Assembly (NCBI RefSeq): GCF_026151205.1
Contig: NC_087078.1
Coordinates: 1,154,175-1,218,174, forward strand
Length of the DNA stretch: 64,000 nucleotides
Direction: 5' to 3'
Origin: Bolinopsis microptera
Taxonomy: Eukaryota; Ctenophora; Tentaculata; Lobata; Bolinopsidae
The position numbers and the translations under genes were made by a program. Below the pieces are notes generated by a model. The model ran no database searches, had not been told where the DNA came from, and was given only the letters and a program-made list of their open reading frames with translations. This document shows, piece after piece, positions 20,999 through 31,385 of the stretch. Numbering within the stretch: the first letter of the stretch is position 1; every line of letters starts with the position of its first letter.

Positions 20999-23900
20999 TT
21001 GTTGTGGAACACAACAAGAAAATTGAGAATAATCTTGTGCGAGGGTAGGGACCCAGATGTCGTTTCTAACCCAAATAAACTTTAAGGAGGCTTCTCATCA
21101 GTAGCCGCACCTCCTTACTCGGTTTCTGAACTGGAATTCTATGGGCTTCCAGACGGCCAGACCGAGTATTACCACCCCATCCTTCTAGAGTTCATCACAA
21201 GTAGCACCCACCTTGAAGATCTTTGACACCCAGACACACCCCATTGGCGAACAAACTTTGGATATAATCTTACATGCTCCCGAAGGAATCCCTGGTTTAT
21301 GGTCTTTCTCATCGTCACCAGCACTTTCACTAGAGTCACCAGCCCTTTCACTGGAGTCATCAGCCCAATCACTGAAGTATACAGAAGTATAGTTGTGGAA
21401 CACAACAAGAAAATTGAGAATAATCTTGTGCGAGGGTAGGGACCCAGATGTCGTTTCTAACCCAAATAAACTTTAAGGAGGCTTCTCATCAGTAGCCGCA
21501 CCTCCTTACTCGGTTTCTGAACTGGAATTCTATGGGCTTCCAGACGGCCAGACCGAGTATTACCACCCCATCCTTCTAGAGTTCATCACAAGTAGCACCC
21601 ACCTTGAAGATCTTTGACACCCAGACACACCCCATTGGCGAACAAACTTTGGATATAATCTTACATGCTCCCGAAGGAATCCCTGGTTTATGGTCTTTCT
21701 CATCGTCACCAGCACTTTCACTAGAGTCACCAGCCCTTTCACTGGAGTCATCAGCCCAATCACTGAAGTATACAGAAGTATAGTTGTGGAACACAACAAG
21801 AAAATTGAGAATAATCTTGTGCGAGGGTAGGGACCCAGATGTCGTTTCTAACCCAAATAAACTTTAAGGATGCTTCTCATCAGTAGCCGCACCTCCTTAC
21901 TCGGTTTCTGAACTGGAATTCTATGGGCTTCCAGACGGCCAGACCGAGTATTACCACCCCATCCTTCTAGAGTTCATCACAAGTAGCACCCACCTTGAAG
22001 ATCTTTGACACCCAGACACACCCCATTGGCGAACAAACTTTGGATATAATCTTACATGCTCCCGAAGGAATCCCTGGTTTATGGTCTTTCTCATCGTCAC
22101 CAGCACTTTCACTAGAGTCACCAGCCCTTTCACTGGAGTCATCAGCCCAATCACTGAAGTATACAGAAGTATAGTTGTGGAACACAACAAGAAAATTGAG
22201 AATAATCTTGTGCGAGGGTAGGGACCCAGATGTCGTTTCTAACCCAAATAAACTTTAAGGAGGCTTCTCATCAGTAGCCGCACCTCCTTACTCGGTTTCT
22301 GAACTGGAATTCTATGGGCTTCCAGACGGCCAGACCGAGTATTACCACCCCATCCTTCTAGAGTTCATCACAAGTAGCACCCACCTTGAAGATCTTTGAC
22401 ACCCAGACACACCCCATTGGCGAACAAACTTTGGATATAATCTTACATGCTCCCGAAGGAATCCCTGGTTTATGGTCTTTCTCATCGTCACCAGCACTTT
22501 CACTAGAGTCACCAGCCCTTTCACTGGAGTCATCAGCCCAATCACTGAAGTATACAGAAGTATAGTTGTGGAACACAACAAGAAAATTGAGAATAATCTT
22601 GTGCGAGGGTAGGGACCCAGATGTCGTTTCTAACCCAAATAAACTTTAAGGATGCTTCTCATCAGTAGCCGCACCTCCTTACTCGGTTTCTGAACTGGAA
22701 TTCTATGGGCTTCCAGACGGCCAGACCGAGTATTACCACCCCATCCTTCTAGAGTTCATCACAAGTAGCACCCACCTTGAAGATCTTTGACACCCAGACA
22801 CACCCCATTGGCGAACAAACTTTGGATATAATCTTACATGCTCCCGAAGGAATCCCTGGTTTATGGTCTTTCTCATCGTCACCAGCACTTTCACTAGAGT
22901 CACCAGCCCTTTCACTGGAGTCATCAGCCCAATCACTGAAGTATACAGAAGTATAGTTGTGGAACACAACAAGAAAATTGAGAATAATCTTGTGCGAGGG
23001 TAGGGACCCAGATGTCGTTTCTAACCCAAATAAACTTTAAGGATGCTTCTCATCAGTAGCCGCACCTCCTTACTCGGTTTCTGAACTGGAATTCTATGGG
23101 CTTCCAGACGGCCAGACCGAGTATTACCACCCCATCCTTCTAGAGTTCATCACAAGTAGCACCCACCTTGAAGATCTTTGACACCCAGACACACCCCATT
23201 GGCGAACAAACTTTGGATATAATCTTACATGCTCCCGAAGGAATCCCTGGTTTATGGTCTTTCTCATCGTCACCAGCACTTTCACTAGAGTCACCAGCCC
23301 TTTCACTGGAGTCATCAGCCCAATCACTGAAGTATACAGAAGTATAGTTGTGGAACACAACAAGAAAATTGAGAATAATCTTGTGCGAGGGTAGGGACCC
23401 AGATGTCGTTTCTAACCCAAATAAACTTTAAGGAGGCTTCTCATCAGTAGCCGCACCTCCTTACTCGGTTTCTGAACTGGAATTCTATGGGCTTCCAGAC
23501 GGCCAGACCGAGTATTACCACCCCATCCTTCTAGAGTTCATCACAAGTAGCACCCACCTTGAAGATCTTTGACACCCAGACACACCCCATTGGCGAACAA
23601 ACTTTGGATATAATCTTACATGCTCCCGAAGGAATCCCTGGTTTATGGTCTTTCTCATCGTCACCAGCACTTTCACTAGAGTCACCAGCCCTTTCACTGG
23701 AGTCATCAGCCCAATCACTGAAGTATACAGAAGTATAGTTGTGGAACACAACAAGAAAATTGAGAATAATCTTGTGCGAGGGTAGGGACCCAGATGTCGT
23801 TTCTAACCCAAATAAACTTTAAGGAGGCTTCTCATCAGTAGCCGCACCTCCTTACTCGGTTTCTGAACTGGAATTCTATGGGCTTCCAGACGGCCAGACC

Positions 23901-24523
23901 GAGTATTACCACCCCATCCTTCTAGAGTTCATCACAAGTAGCACCCACCTTGAAGATCTTTGACACCCAGACACACCCCATTGGCGAACAAACTTTGGAT
24001 ATAATCTTACATGCTCCCGAAGGAATCCCTGGTTTATGGTCTTTCTCATCGTCACCAGCACTTTCACTAGAGTCACCAGCCCTTTCACTGGAGTCATCAG
24101 CCCAATCACTGAAGTATACAGAAGTATAGTTGTGGAACACAACAAGAAAATTGAGAATAATCTTGTGCGAGGGTAGGGACCCAGATGTCGTTTCTAACCC
24201 AAATAAACTTTAAGGAGGCTTCTCATCAGTAGCCGCACCTCCTTACTCGGTTTCTGAACTGGAATTCTATGGGCTTCCAGACGGCCAGACCGAGTATTAC
24301 CACCCCATCCTTCTAGAGTTCATCACAAGTAGCACCCACCTTGAAGATCTTTGACACCCAGACACACCCCATTGGCGAACAAACTTTGGATATAATCTTA
24401 CATGCTCCCGAAGGAATCCCTGGTTTATGGTCTTTCTCATCGTCACCAGCACTTTCACTAGAGTCACCAGCCCTTTCACTGGAGTCATCAGCCCAATCAC
24501 TGAAGTATACAGAAGTATAGTTG
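20999..24523. repeat. 391-bp tandem array, nine units, inside Gypsy pol
   Basis: Strict 391-bp periodicity, units almost identical (for example GGAGGCTTC versus GGATGCTTC near 21,871, 22,653 and 23,043). The total is 3,525 bp, nine units plus a few bases. Each unit begins with the hairpin GTTGTG-GAA-CACAAC. On the minus strand each unit can encode a 72-79 residue peptide rich in Asp/Ser at the front (DWADDSSERAGDSSES), with no recognised family. The homogeneity indicates very recent amplification. Confidence 0.95.
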
Positions 24524-25877
24524 TTGTCCAAACAAACGGGACCTTTGACGATGTTAGGCGATTCAACGGGGAACATATCACAGAGTACCCATCAATAAAT
24601 CTGCGATTGTAATTGGCTAAGCCCAAGAAGCTTTGTAGCTCTTTCCTTGTAGTGGGAGCCGGGAATTCTTTAATCTTAGCCATGTTTTTGGTTCCTGGTT
24701 TCAGGGTTTTCCCATCTATCCTGAATCCTAAAAATTGGATCTCTTGGTACGCAAACTCACACTTGTCCTTTCTCAGTGACATGTTGTTGCTCTCCAGCAC
24801 TTGCAGCAGGATCTCAAGGGTATTGATATGTTCTTCCATGGATGTGGAGCACACAATCAGGTTGTCAACATACGCATCTAGGCCGATTGCACCCTTTTCC
24901 TTGCACTCCTCTACAATCTTGTCCATACACCTCTGAAACGTTGCCTGTGCATTCTTCAATCCAAACGGCATTCTCTTAAACTGATACTTTCCCCGGGGTA
25001 TACTACTTATACTGAATGCTGTTTTGTGACGATGACTCTCAGAGATTGGCACTGTCCAGTAGCCACTTGCCAAATCCAGCTGAGAAAAGAGGGTACACCC
25101 AAAGGCCTCATCTACCAGCTCCTCAACAGTAGGCAAAGGGTAAGTATCCTGCACCGTGTTACGATTAACCATTCTGAAATCGACAACAAATCGTTTTGAA
25201 TTGTCATCCTTCGAGACCAGTAGGGGATTGCTGTTGAAAGGTGAGGAAGATGGTTCTATGATATCATGTTCTATCATTTCTGTGACCTGTGTGTCAATCT
25301 CCTTTGACCATTTTGCTGGAATTCTCCTTATTTTGCTCCTAATTGGGCGGTCATCGATACTCTTTATCTCGTGTGTGGTAGCAGAACTGCACCTGGGTGC
25401 TCTTGGATTTTTTGCAAACACCTCTGGGAAACTTTCCAAAATACTGCAGAGTTTCTCTCTTGCCTCAGATGGCAAGTTCGGGTTAATGTCATGTCCTCCC
25501 TTGTCAGCATTTAGAAAGAATATCCATTTCTCTCCCAAACGAACCTTTGAATTCTTCCAGTCAAACTCAGTGCTGGAAAATTGATTTAGGAAATCTCTAC
25601 CCAAGATAACCATTTCTTGGTTGGTACTAAGGTTGGTTTCGTGCAGCCATACCCTGTAGTTCTGGCTTTTGTCAGAGGAGAATCTTATGTTGTATTGTGT
25701 CTTCGGACCAATCAACTGTCTACCCCCAATCCCCTGCACGGAAGTACTGCTCCCATTTTCAATCAGCACTTTATTAGTCGAAATGATAGAGATTTCTGCC
25801 CCACTGTCTACAAGAAACTGTCTAGGATGCCAGCTCTCACCTAACTCAATCTGTCCTTCAACTTTGCTGTCATATAG
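24524..25877 (-). pseudogene. Gypsy protease and reverse transcriptase
   Basis: Open from just after the TGA at 25,878. The protease active site VDSGAEIS lies near 25,800. RT follows with IEPSSSPFNSNPLLVSK, FVVDFRMVN, the first catalytic Asp in QLDLASGYW, and KRMPFGLKNAQATFQ. The YxDD box reads YVDN (residues 300-303 from the Met at 25,769), AAC at 24,861-24,863, replacing the second catalytic Asp. The RT thumb follows (FLGFRIDG, LQSFLGLANYNRRFI), and the frame then runs into the array after VPFVWT. Confidence 0.85.
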
Positions 25878-26733
25878 TCATCTTCTGTCATAATTGTTCC
25901 GCTTTGGCGGGAACTTCTTATTCCTAGAGGTTCTCCTGGAGGGGCAACTCTCCTCATCGTGTCCTTTTCCACCACAACAGCTACAGACTCTTTGATAACA
26001 TGTTGCTTTAAGGTGACCTGTCTTCTTACAGATATCACATACTGGTCTGTCTTTTTTTTTCAAACTTACGATCTGACTGGACAGCATACATTTCAGTATC
26101 CTCCTCATCTGTCACTTCTAACCTTGAACGAAGCTGATCCACCTCCTTCAGTAACTCTCGAGCCCATTGAGGTACCTGCTCTTCTTGCTCTACCGGAAAT
26201 GCAAATGTTTCACTAGTCGAAGCCTCTGAACTTGCTGAATTCTTTTGAAGCTTTTCCATACAGTCTTTGAAAAAACTGGCTACACCGGCTGCATCTAGAT
26301 CGCTTTTAATTTTATCTTTCTTACACTCAAACAGCTTCTTCCCACCGGGTATGTTTGTTAGAAACCGCATGATGAAGACATCAGATGGGATCTTAGCACG
26401 CCTGGCTAACTCGTCCAGTTGGAAGAAATAAGACCGTATCCCATTCATCGAAGTATTAACCGGCAGCAAGTTGAAAAATGTCATGCTTTCGGTGAACTGA
26501 CATTGTGGGCCATCAATGAGATCTTCAAGGAACGTAAAAGCTGTTTTCACATCTGCCTCTTCTGATGCGGTGAAAGCGAGCTGCTTCTCCCCCTCAGTCC
26601 GGTGAATATAAACTGGTAAACATGCAAGCTGCTGTTCAGGTTTAAGGGTTGCTGTAGCCGCTAAGAAAACCTTCTTAAACTGTGCAATTTTCTGGCCTTT
26701 AGCCAGATGAGGAATTTCAATTGCTGTAATCAT
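25878..26733 (-). pseudogene. Gypsy Gag with two CCHC zinc knuckles
   Basis: Gag from ATG 26,733 (232 codons, MITAIEIPHLAKGQK, capsid-like helical region, DDE-rich end) stops at 26,035. A second overlapping frame (from about 26,108) carries CDICKKTGHLKATC and CSCCGGKGHDEESC, two zinc knuckles, ending at a TGA at 25,878. That TGA is in the same frame as the protease. The Gag-to-knuckle shift of +1 falls over a run of nine A on the coding strand, so it is either a slippage site or a one-base lesion. Confidence 0.8.
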
Positions 26734-26898
26734 TCTTTGAGGATATAATGTCGGCCTGTGTTCCGAGGCAATGATACTCCACTGGGTATAGTAAAAGAGT
26801 GTTCAAAGGATTAGCACAAGTACATGTAGTTAACAATATATCCTGAGAGATAACAAAGTTAATATATAAACTATAATATAAACTAAAGGTGTAATATA

Positions 26899-28248
26899 CA
26901 GGGTGTTTCATAAATAGTGTCCTGTTTTTGATTTATTGTCAAATTCAGTACAAATGAAATAACTTTTCAAATTTTGGTTGTAAGTGTAACAAATATATCA
27001 AAAAATCATAAAACACAATAAAATTTGATTCAATAATTTATTATCTGCTCGAACCATCGTCCTTTATTGGAGAGCACATGTTGATATCGGGTGAGGCAGT
27101 TGTCTACTGCAGACTGCACCGTGCTCAACTGTATTCTCCTTGCCTCTCTCCTGATATTCTGCTTAAGTTCTGAGGTTGTTTTAGGGACTGGATTGCTGTA
27201 GACTTTACTCTTGAGATATCCCCAGAGGTAGAAGTCGCAGGGGTTGAGGTCGGGGGAGTATGGGGGCCAGGCAAAGTCTGCATTTCGGGAGATGATCCTC
27301 TCCTGAACTGCTTCTCCAACCACGCAAGACTCTCTTTGCTGCAGTGGGGAGGAGCCCCATCTTGCATGAACCAGCACCTATCAAGCACATGCTTTCTCTT
27401 AAGAGCTGGCACAAACTTCTTCTTTAACATCTCGACCAAAAATACCATGATACCCGATACCCATCCAAGCTGTGACTTTCTCTCTAGTGATAGGCGACTC
27501 AACTGTTGCATGCGGGTTCTCATCTGCCCAAAACCTACAATTTTGGCGATTGACATGACCGCTCAGATGAAAATGAGCCTCATCTGAAAAAATTATCTGT
27601 TTCAAGAATTCTGAGTCAGATTCGATGCGATCAGCCATTATGTTGCCAAATTCGGTCCTTTGTTCTCTATTTTTTGGAGTTTGTGCCTGTTTGATTTGAA
27701 TTTTGTAGGCAAACTTCTTCAGCTCTTTTCTCAAAATTCTCCAAACTGAAGTTGTCGATAACTTAAGCTCCCTACCAAGTGTTCTGGTTGACCTCCTTGG
27801 ACTGTTCTCCAATTTTTTTTGCACCCTTTTGATATTCTTCTCAGAAAGAGCAGATTTCGGCCTACCCGTACGCGTGTTCTTAATCAGGGTACAATCAGTT
27901 TCTAGCTTCTTTACAAGACGTCGTATTGTCCTATCATCAAGTTTGCTGAATTTAGATTTGTTCTTCTTCTGTAGCAGACGCCTAGCACTTGTCACACTGC
28001 CTCCACAAATCCAATAAGTCTTCACAATATCGAGTTTTGTTTCTTTTGTGAACCCCATTTTTCTCAAAATTCGACTTTTTGGAACAGAGCCAAAAAAACT
28101 AACAAAGTTGAATCGCTGGAACAAATGAGCTTAACAGATTAAATTTGTAAGCTTTATGAACTAATGGCAACCAATAATGGGAATTTTGCTCCTTTATCAA
28201 ATTTTTTATTGTTTTTTAAAATCAGGACATTATTTTTGAAACACCCTG
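26899..28248 (-). mobile_element. Mariner-type transposon, 1,350 bp
   Basis: Terminal inverted repeats CAGGGTGTTTCA and TGAAACACCCTG, flanked by TA at 26,897-26,898 and 28,249-28,250, the Tc1/mariner target. It carries a frameshifted transposase on the minus strand. It inserted into the 5' LTR of the Gypsy element, so it is the younger insertion. Confidence 0.93.
27030..28124 (-). pseudogene. Mariner transposase
   Basis: The first block (28,124-27,399; likely start MGFTKETKLDIV at codon 23) holds helix-turn-helix DNA-binding parts (RTIRRLVKKLE, TSVWRILRKE), the basic GRPK linker and the first catalytic Asp in IIFSDEAHFHL. The second Asp (FMQDGAPPHC) is in another frame near 27,350-27,390. 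The third (WPPYSPDLNPCDF) is in a third frame (27,377-27,030). Two frameshifts therefore separate the three acidic residues. The family cuts and pastes DNA at TA sites; this copy cannot do so unaided. Confidence 0.9.
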
Positions 28249-28278
28249 TATATAGGACTGGAAATATACAGCCTGACA

Positions 28279-28282
28279 GCTG
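28279..28282. other. Right target-site duplication GCTG
   Basis: Matches 18,484-18,487. Intron sequence resumes directly (TACAAATAATTATATACG), as in the paralogous introns at 17,588 and 29,178. Confidence 0.85.
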
Positions 28283-28343
28283 TACAAATAATTATATACG
28301 TATAATAAAGATAATATCCTCTAACATGAACCAAACAATTCAG

Positions 28344-28682
28344 CTGTCACCTCAACACCCAAGTCTATAACGACCGCTGTAGATCAGACGTTGACTTGCA
28401 ATATCGGAGGTCTAGACAATAGTGGATCCCCTGTTACTGTAACTTGGAAGGATAGTGCTGGACAAGAAGTTGTAAGAACGGATACCACCAACTATGGTTG
28501 GAACCAAGGGACGGTAGATAGCAGCGGAAATCAGGCAGCAGAACTGACTATCAAAACTGCAAAGCTGGATGGTTTTAGTAGTCCATCATCAGTCACCTAC
28601 AAGTGCTCAGTCAAATCTTTCCAATACACAGATTCTCCTGCATCTGACTACGTAGATGTTGTAGCTAACATTCTAAAATTGG
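28344..28682 (+). CDS. Exon 9: Ig domain 6 (type B)
   Basis: Acceptor ACAATTCAG; donor G|GTGAGT; 339 nt, phase 1-1. Near-identical to exon 7: LTCNIGGLDNSG, VTWKDSAG, TYKCSVKSFQYTDSP. It continues the gene after the Gypsy-bearing intron. Confidence 0.85.
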
Positions 28683-28775
28683 GTGAGTATAGAATATGTC
28701 GTACTGTTAATCAAGGAAGTTCAAAGATTGTCGGACACTCAGTGGTAAGTTATTCTAACTAAATATTAATTTCAG

Positions 28776-29072
28776 AGGTAAATTCTGTGAACAAAGAACA
28801 GCTAACAGGCACGATTGCAAGGATATCGTGTACTGTTACGGGTTTGACAGAGGAGCTTGGTGTCACAAAATGGACCACTTCTGAGGATGTTGATGTGACG
28901 AGTCTAGAAGGCTACACCGTTGTTCCGGGATCGTTGGAAGTAGATACTCAAACTACCACTCTGACTATTCCTGCTGATAAGAACAACAATGATGCAACTT
29001 ACTGGTGTGTTATCACTTCCACTGAACATGGTTTAACAGATCAGAAAACTGAAGTCAGTTCCAAAGTCTTTA
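28776..29072 (+). CDS. Exon 10: Ig domain 7 (type A)
   Basis: 297 nt, phase 1-1, third copy of the exon 6/8 type, with VNSVNKEQ at the front and HGLTDQK near the end as the visible changes. Acceptor TTAATTTCAG and donor A|GTAAGT are identical to the other copies. Confidence 0.85.
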
Positions 29073-29242
29073 GTAAGTATTGTAACTTAAAGTTGTATGT
29101 AATGTATATCCTGAAGGTAACGTTTTATTAATATTTAAACTTGTAAAAGTGTAGTGCTTGAGTGGTGTAAATGTGTGGCTGTACGAATAATTATATACGT
29201 ATAATAAAGATAATATCCTCTAACATGAACCAAACAATTCAG

Positions 29243-29581
29243 CTGTCACCTCAACACCCAAGTCTATAACGACTGCTGTAGATCAGACGCTGACCTGTAC
29301 TATCGGAGAACTAGACGTAGGTGGAACCCCTGTTAATGTGATTTGGGAGGATCCTGAAGGAACGCCAGTTTCAGTCTTGGATACCACCAACTACGTTGTC
29401 AGCCAAGGAACTGTTGATGCTGATGGTATCCAGTTGGCAGAACTCAACATCAAGGCTGCCAAACTGGCTGATTTTGCTGCTGAATCATCCTTCACGTACA
29501 AGTGCTCGGTAACCTCGTCTCAGTTCACAGAATCGCCTGCATCTACCGACGTAAATGTCATAGCCAAAGTTCTGGAACTAG
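29243..29581 (+). CDS. Exon 11: Ig domain 8 (type B)
   Basis: 339 nt, phase 1-1, donor G|GTAATA. The first part copies exons 7/9 (acceptor and SVTSTPKSITTAVDQT), then it switches to the exon 5 style (TCTIGELDVGGTPVNVIWEDP, FTYKCSVTSSQFTESPAS). It looks like a mosaic of the two type B lineages, consistent with gene conversion or unequal crossing-over. Confidence 0.85.
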
Positions 29582-29714
29582 GTAATATTCAAATTTTTGT
29601 ATTTACATGGTAGATGTTATATTTTATAGACGTGTTATGACTTATGGGTTTAAATTAAGATTGTTAAATGTGAATAGCCCCCTTTCTCTACAGTATAAGT
29701 TCATTGATTTGCAG

Positions 29715-30020
29715 GTGTCGATACGGTCAACACGATACAACTATTCGGTACAGAAGCGACGATTTCTTGTACTGTCACTGGTCTGACGAAGGAGCTAGAC
29801 TCGATTCAATGGACTACTTCTAGCAGTGTTCCAGTAGCAACTAACCAAGGTGGCTATACCGTTACTGATGGCGGGTTTATCACCGTAAACGGTTCTCAAA
29901 CTATCACTTTAACTATTCCTGGGACTCTGAACATCTTAAACGAGACTTATGTGTGTCTCTTTACATCCAACGAACAAAGGGTCACAAACCAGACTGCTGC
30001 TGTCAAATCTCAAATCTACA
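29715..30020 (+). CDS. Exon 12: Ig domain 9 (type A)
   Basis: Acceptor GATTTGCAG; donor A|GTGAGT; 306 nt, phase 1-1. ATISCTVTGLTKELDSIQWT, GGYTVTDGGF, QTITLTIPGTLN and ETYVCLFTS. The exon has no methionine. A short ACTAATTAC tandem repeat follows the donor, with a second GTGAGC after it. Confidence 0.8.
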
Positions 30021-30244
30021 GTGAGTATGAGGACACTAATTACACTAATTACACTAATTACACTAATTACAGTGAGCATGAGGACACTAATTAGTAATTA
30101 TTATATGTGTAGCCTTCCTGCGTACTAATATTAGAGATGGGAAGTTTTTACATTTTAGATAAATGGATAGTTGTTTCCATGACGAGTTTGAAAAATCATA
30201 ATTTGTTAATTGTTTCAACTTCAAGCTCATCCAAATTTCCATAG

Positions 30245-30389
30245 ATTTGTCTTTACAGCCAAATGGAGGATGTCGTGTCTTTACCGGAACGGATATTACT
30301 TTGACCTGTCGATATTTTTCTACTGTCTTTAGCGAAGGAGTCTTCTTTTGGAATATTGACGGGAAGAAATGTGAAACTCGTGCCTGCAG
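30245..30389 (+). CDS. Exon 13: Ig domain 10, first half
   Basis: An acceptor at CCATAG gives the matching phase (1 in, 2 out). The more obvious TTTACAG 14 bases later would break the frame. GGCRVFTGTDITLTCRYFST has the first Cys, VFFWNIDGKK the core Trp. Donor GCAG|GTATGA. Confidence 0.6.
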
Positions 30390-30516
30390 GTATGAAATAA
30401 AACAATAATGATACATTTAAAAAGGAAACATTGGAAAATGAAAACAGTCTACATTTTTGTAATTTTGTTAGGCTAATGTGAAATAGACAGCATTTTTTAA
30501 ACTAATAATATTTCAG

Positions 30517-30611
30517 GAACCCAGTGAACACAGGTTTAACGTCAACGTTGACTCTGAACATTGATAATTCTACTGATGGCGTCTGGGGTTGTTCATTCTC
30601 CAAAAAAAGCG
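30517..30611 (+). CDS. Exon 14: Ig domain 10, second half
   Basis: Acceptor ATTTCAG; phase 2 in. LTSTLTLNIDN and DGVWGCSFSKK give the closing strands and second Cys. The likely donor AGCG|GTGGTT keeps phase 1 but is weak. Without splicing the frame ends at a TAA near 30,638, which would give a short secreted isoform. Confidence 0.55.
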
Positions 30612-30758
30612 GTGGTTGGTTCATTTTAATGGATATTTAAAATTTAAATCATGGAAGGTGATAAGCGGAATGTTTTATATTTGATAACTTTTATCACATT
30701 TTATTAAGAAATCTGGATGCATAAGTAAGTGGGAATTTAATTTGTTGATTATCATCAG

Positions 30759-30919
30759 ACGGAACAATGCAGAGCTATGACAAGTTGACTGTTGAGGGGG
30801 TCAGTGCAAGTGGCACACAGACTCCTCACTCTGTTTGGGGGACCGCTGGGACTACGTCTGCAGTTACTTGTACAGTCTTAAACGGTCTTACATACTCTAA
30901 CCTCTCCTACATACAGTAC
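30759..30919 (+). CDS. Exon 15: Ig domain 11, first half (3' border uncertain)
   Basis: Acceptor TCATCAG; phase 1 in. YDKLTVEGVSASGTQTPHSV and SAVTCTVLNGL contain the first Cys. No good donor follows LSYIQ; GTTTTC after 30,919 is the best GT. The join to the next exon is unresolved. Confidence 0.45.
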
Positions 30920-31002
30920 GTTTTCTTTATGTCAGCCTAAATATATTGTAATTATTGACTACACACCATAGTGTTGAACTTTAAACACGGTAAATACACA
31001 AG

Positions 31003-31217
31003 GTCATCTTTGTGGAACTTACTAACCTCATCTGGGTGGCAGCTAGACGGTAAGACTATCAGTGAGGAAGGAGTGACACTCAACAAGAACAACAAGATAG
31101 TGAACTTCACTCTGGCGAAGAAAGTCAGGACAGCAACGAATGTTACGTCGATAATCTCCTTCACTCATTCCCAAGTTGCTGTAGGGAGCCTTCAGTGCAA
31201 AGCTATGTACAGTACAG
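31003..31217 (+). CDS. Exon 16: Ig domain 11, second half (5' border uncertain)
   Basis: WQLDGKTISEEGVTLNKNNK, NFTLAKKV, and VGSLQCKAMYS supply Trp, strands and second Cys. The donor ACAG|GTTTGC at 31,217 exits in phase 1, matching exon 17. I could not find an acceptor that preserves both frame and domain length. Confidence 0.45.
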
Positions 31218-31385
31218 GTTTGCTTATATTTTTGGTTTAATCTTACAGCTTTTAGTAACTGTGTGTTTTAAGTTTTTACTCTCTTGAGTGGGGCGATCAA
31301 GATTTATGTACGAAGCATGGAAAATTTGGTGTTTAAGGAATCATTTTATTCTAAGAAACTTATTAATTCGGATTTATATCTCCAG

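Larger units (their letters stand above)
18488..28278 (-). mobile_element. Gypsy-type LTR retrotransposon with nested inserts
   Basis: Bounded by LTRs that start TGTCGG and end CTGACA, flanked by GCTG. Coding order on the minus strand is Gag, zinc knuckles, protease, RT, RNase H, integrase, the Gypsy (Metaviridae-like) order. A purine-rich tract abuts the left LTR, fixing the orientation. It sits in an intron of the lectin-Ig gene, antisense to it. It is inactive: frameshift and stop in gag, Asp to Asn in the RT active site, a stop between RNase H and integrase, a 3.5-kb satellite in pol and a mariner in the 5' LTR. Immediately inside the 5' LTR I see no TGG-type tRNA primer site, and Gag begins only about 15 bases in. 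Confidence 0.9.
26749..28278 (-). repeat. Right (5') LTR, split by a mariner
   Basis: Starts TGTCGGCCTG at 26,749 and, after removal of 26,899-28,248 and one TA, ends with TATAGGACTGGAAATATACAG then CCTGACA. It matches the left LTR apart from a shorter middle segment. Confidence 0.9.

Noticed and set aside
30259-30389. Exon 13 starting after TTTACAG
   Set aside because: Would enter in the wrong phase and reach a stop; the upstream CCATAG acceptor fits phase and sequence.
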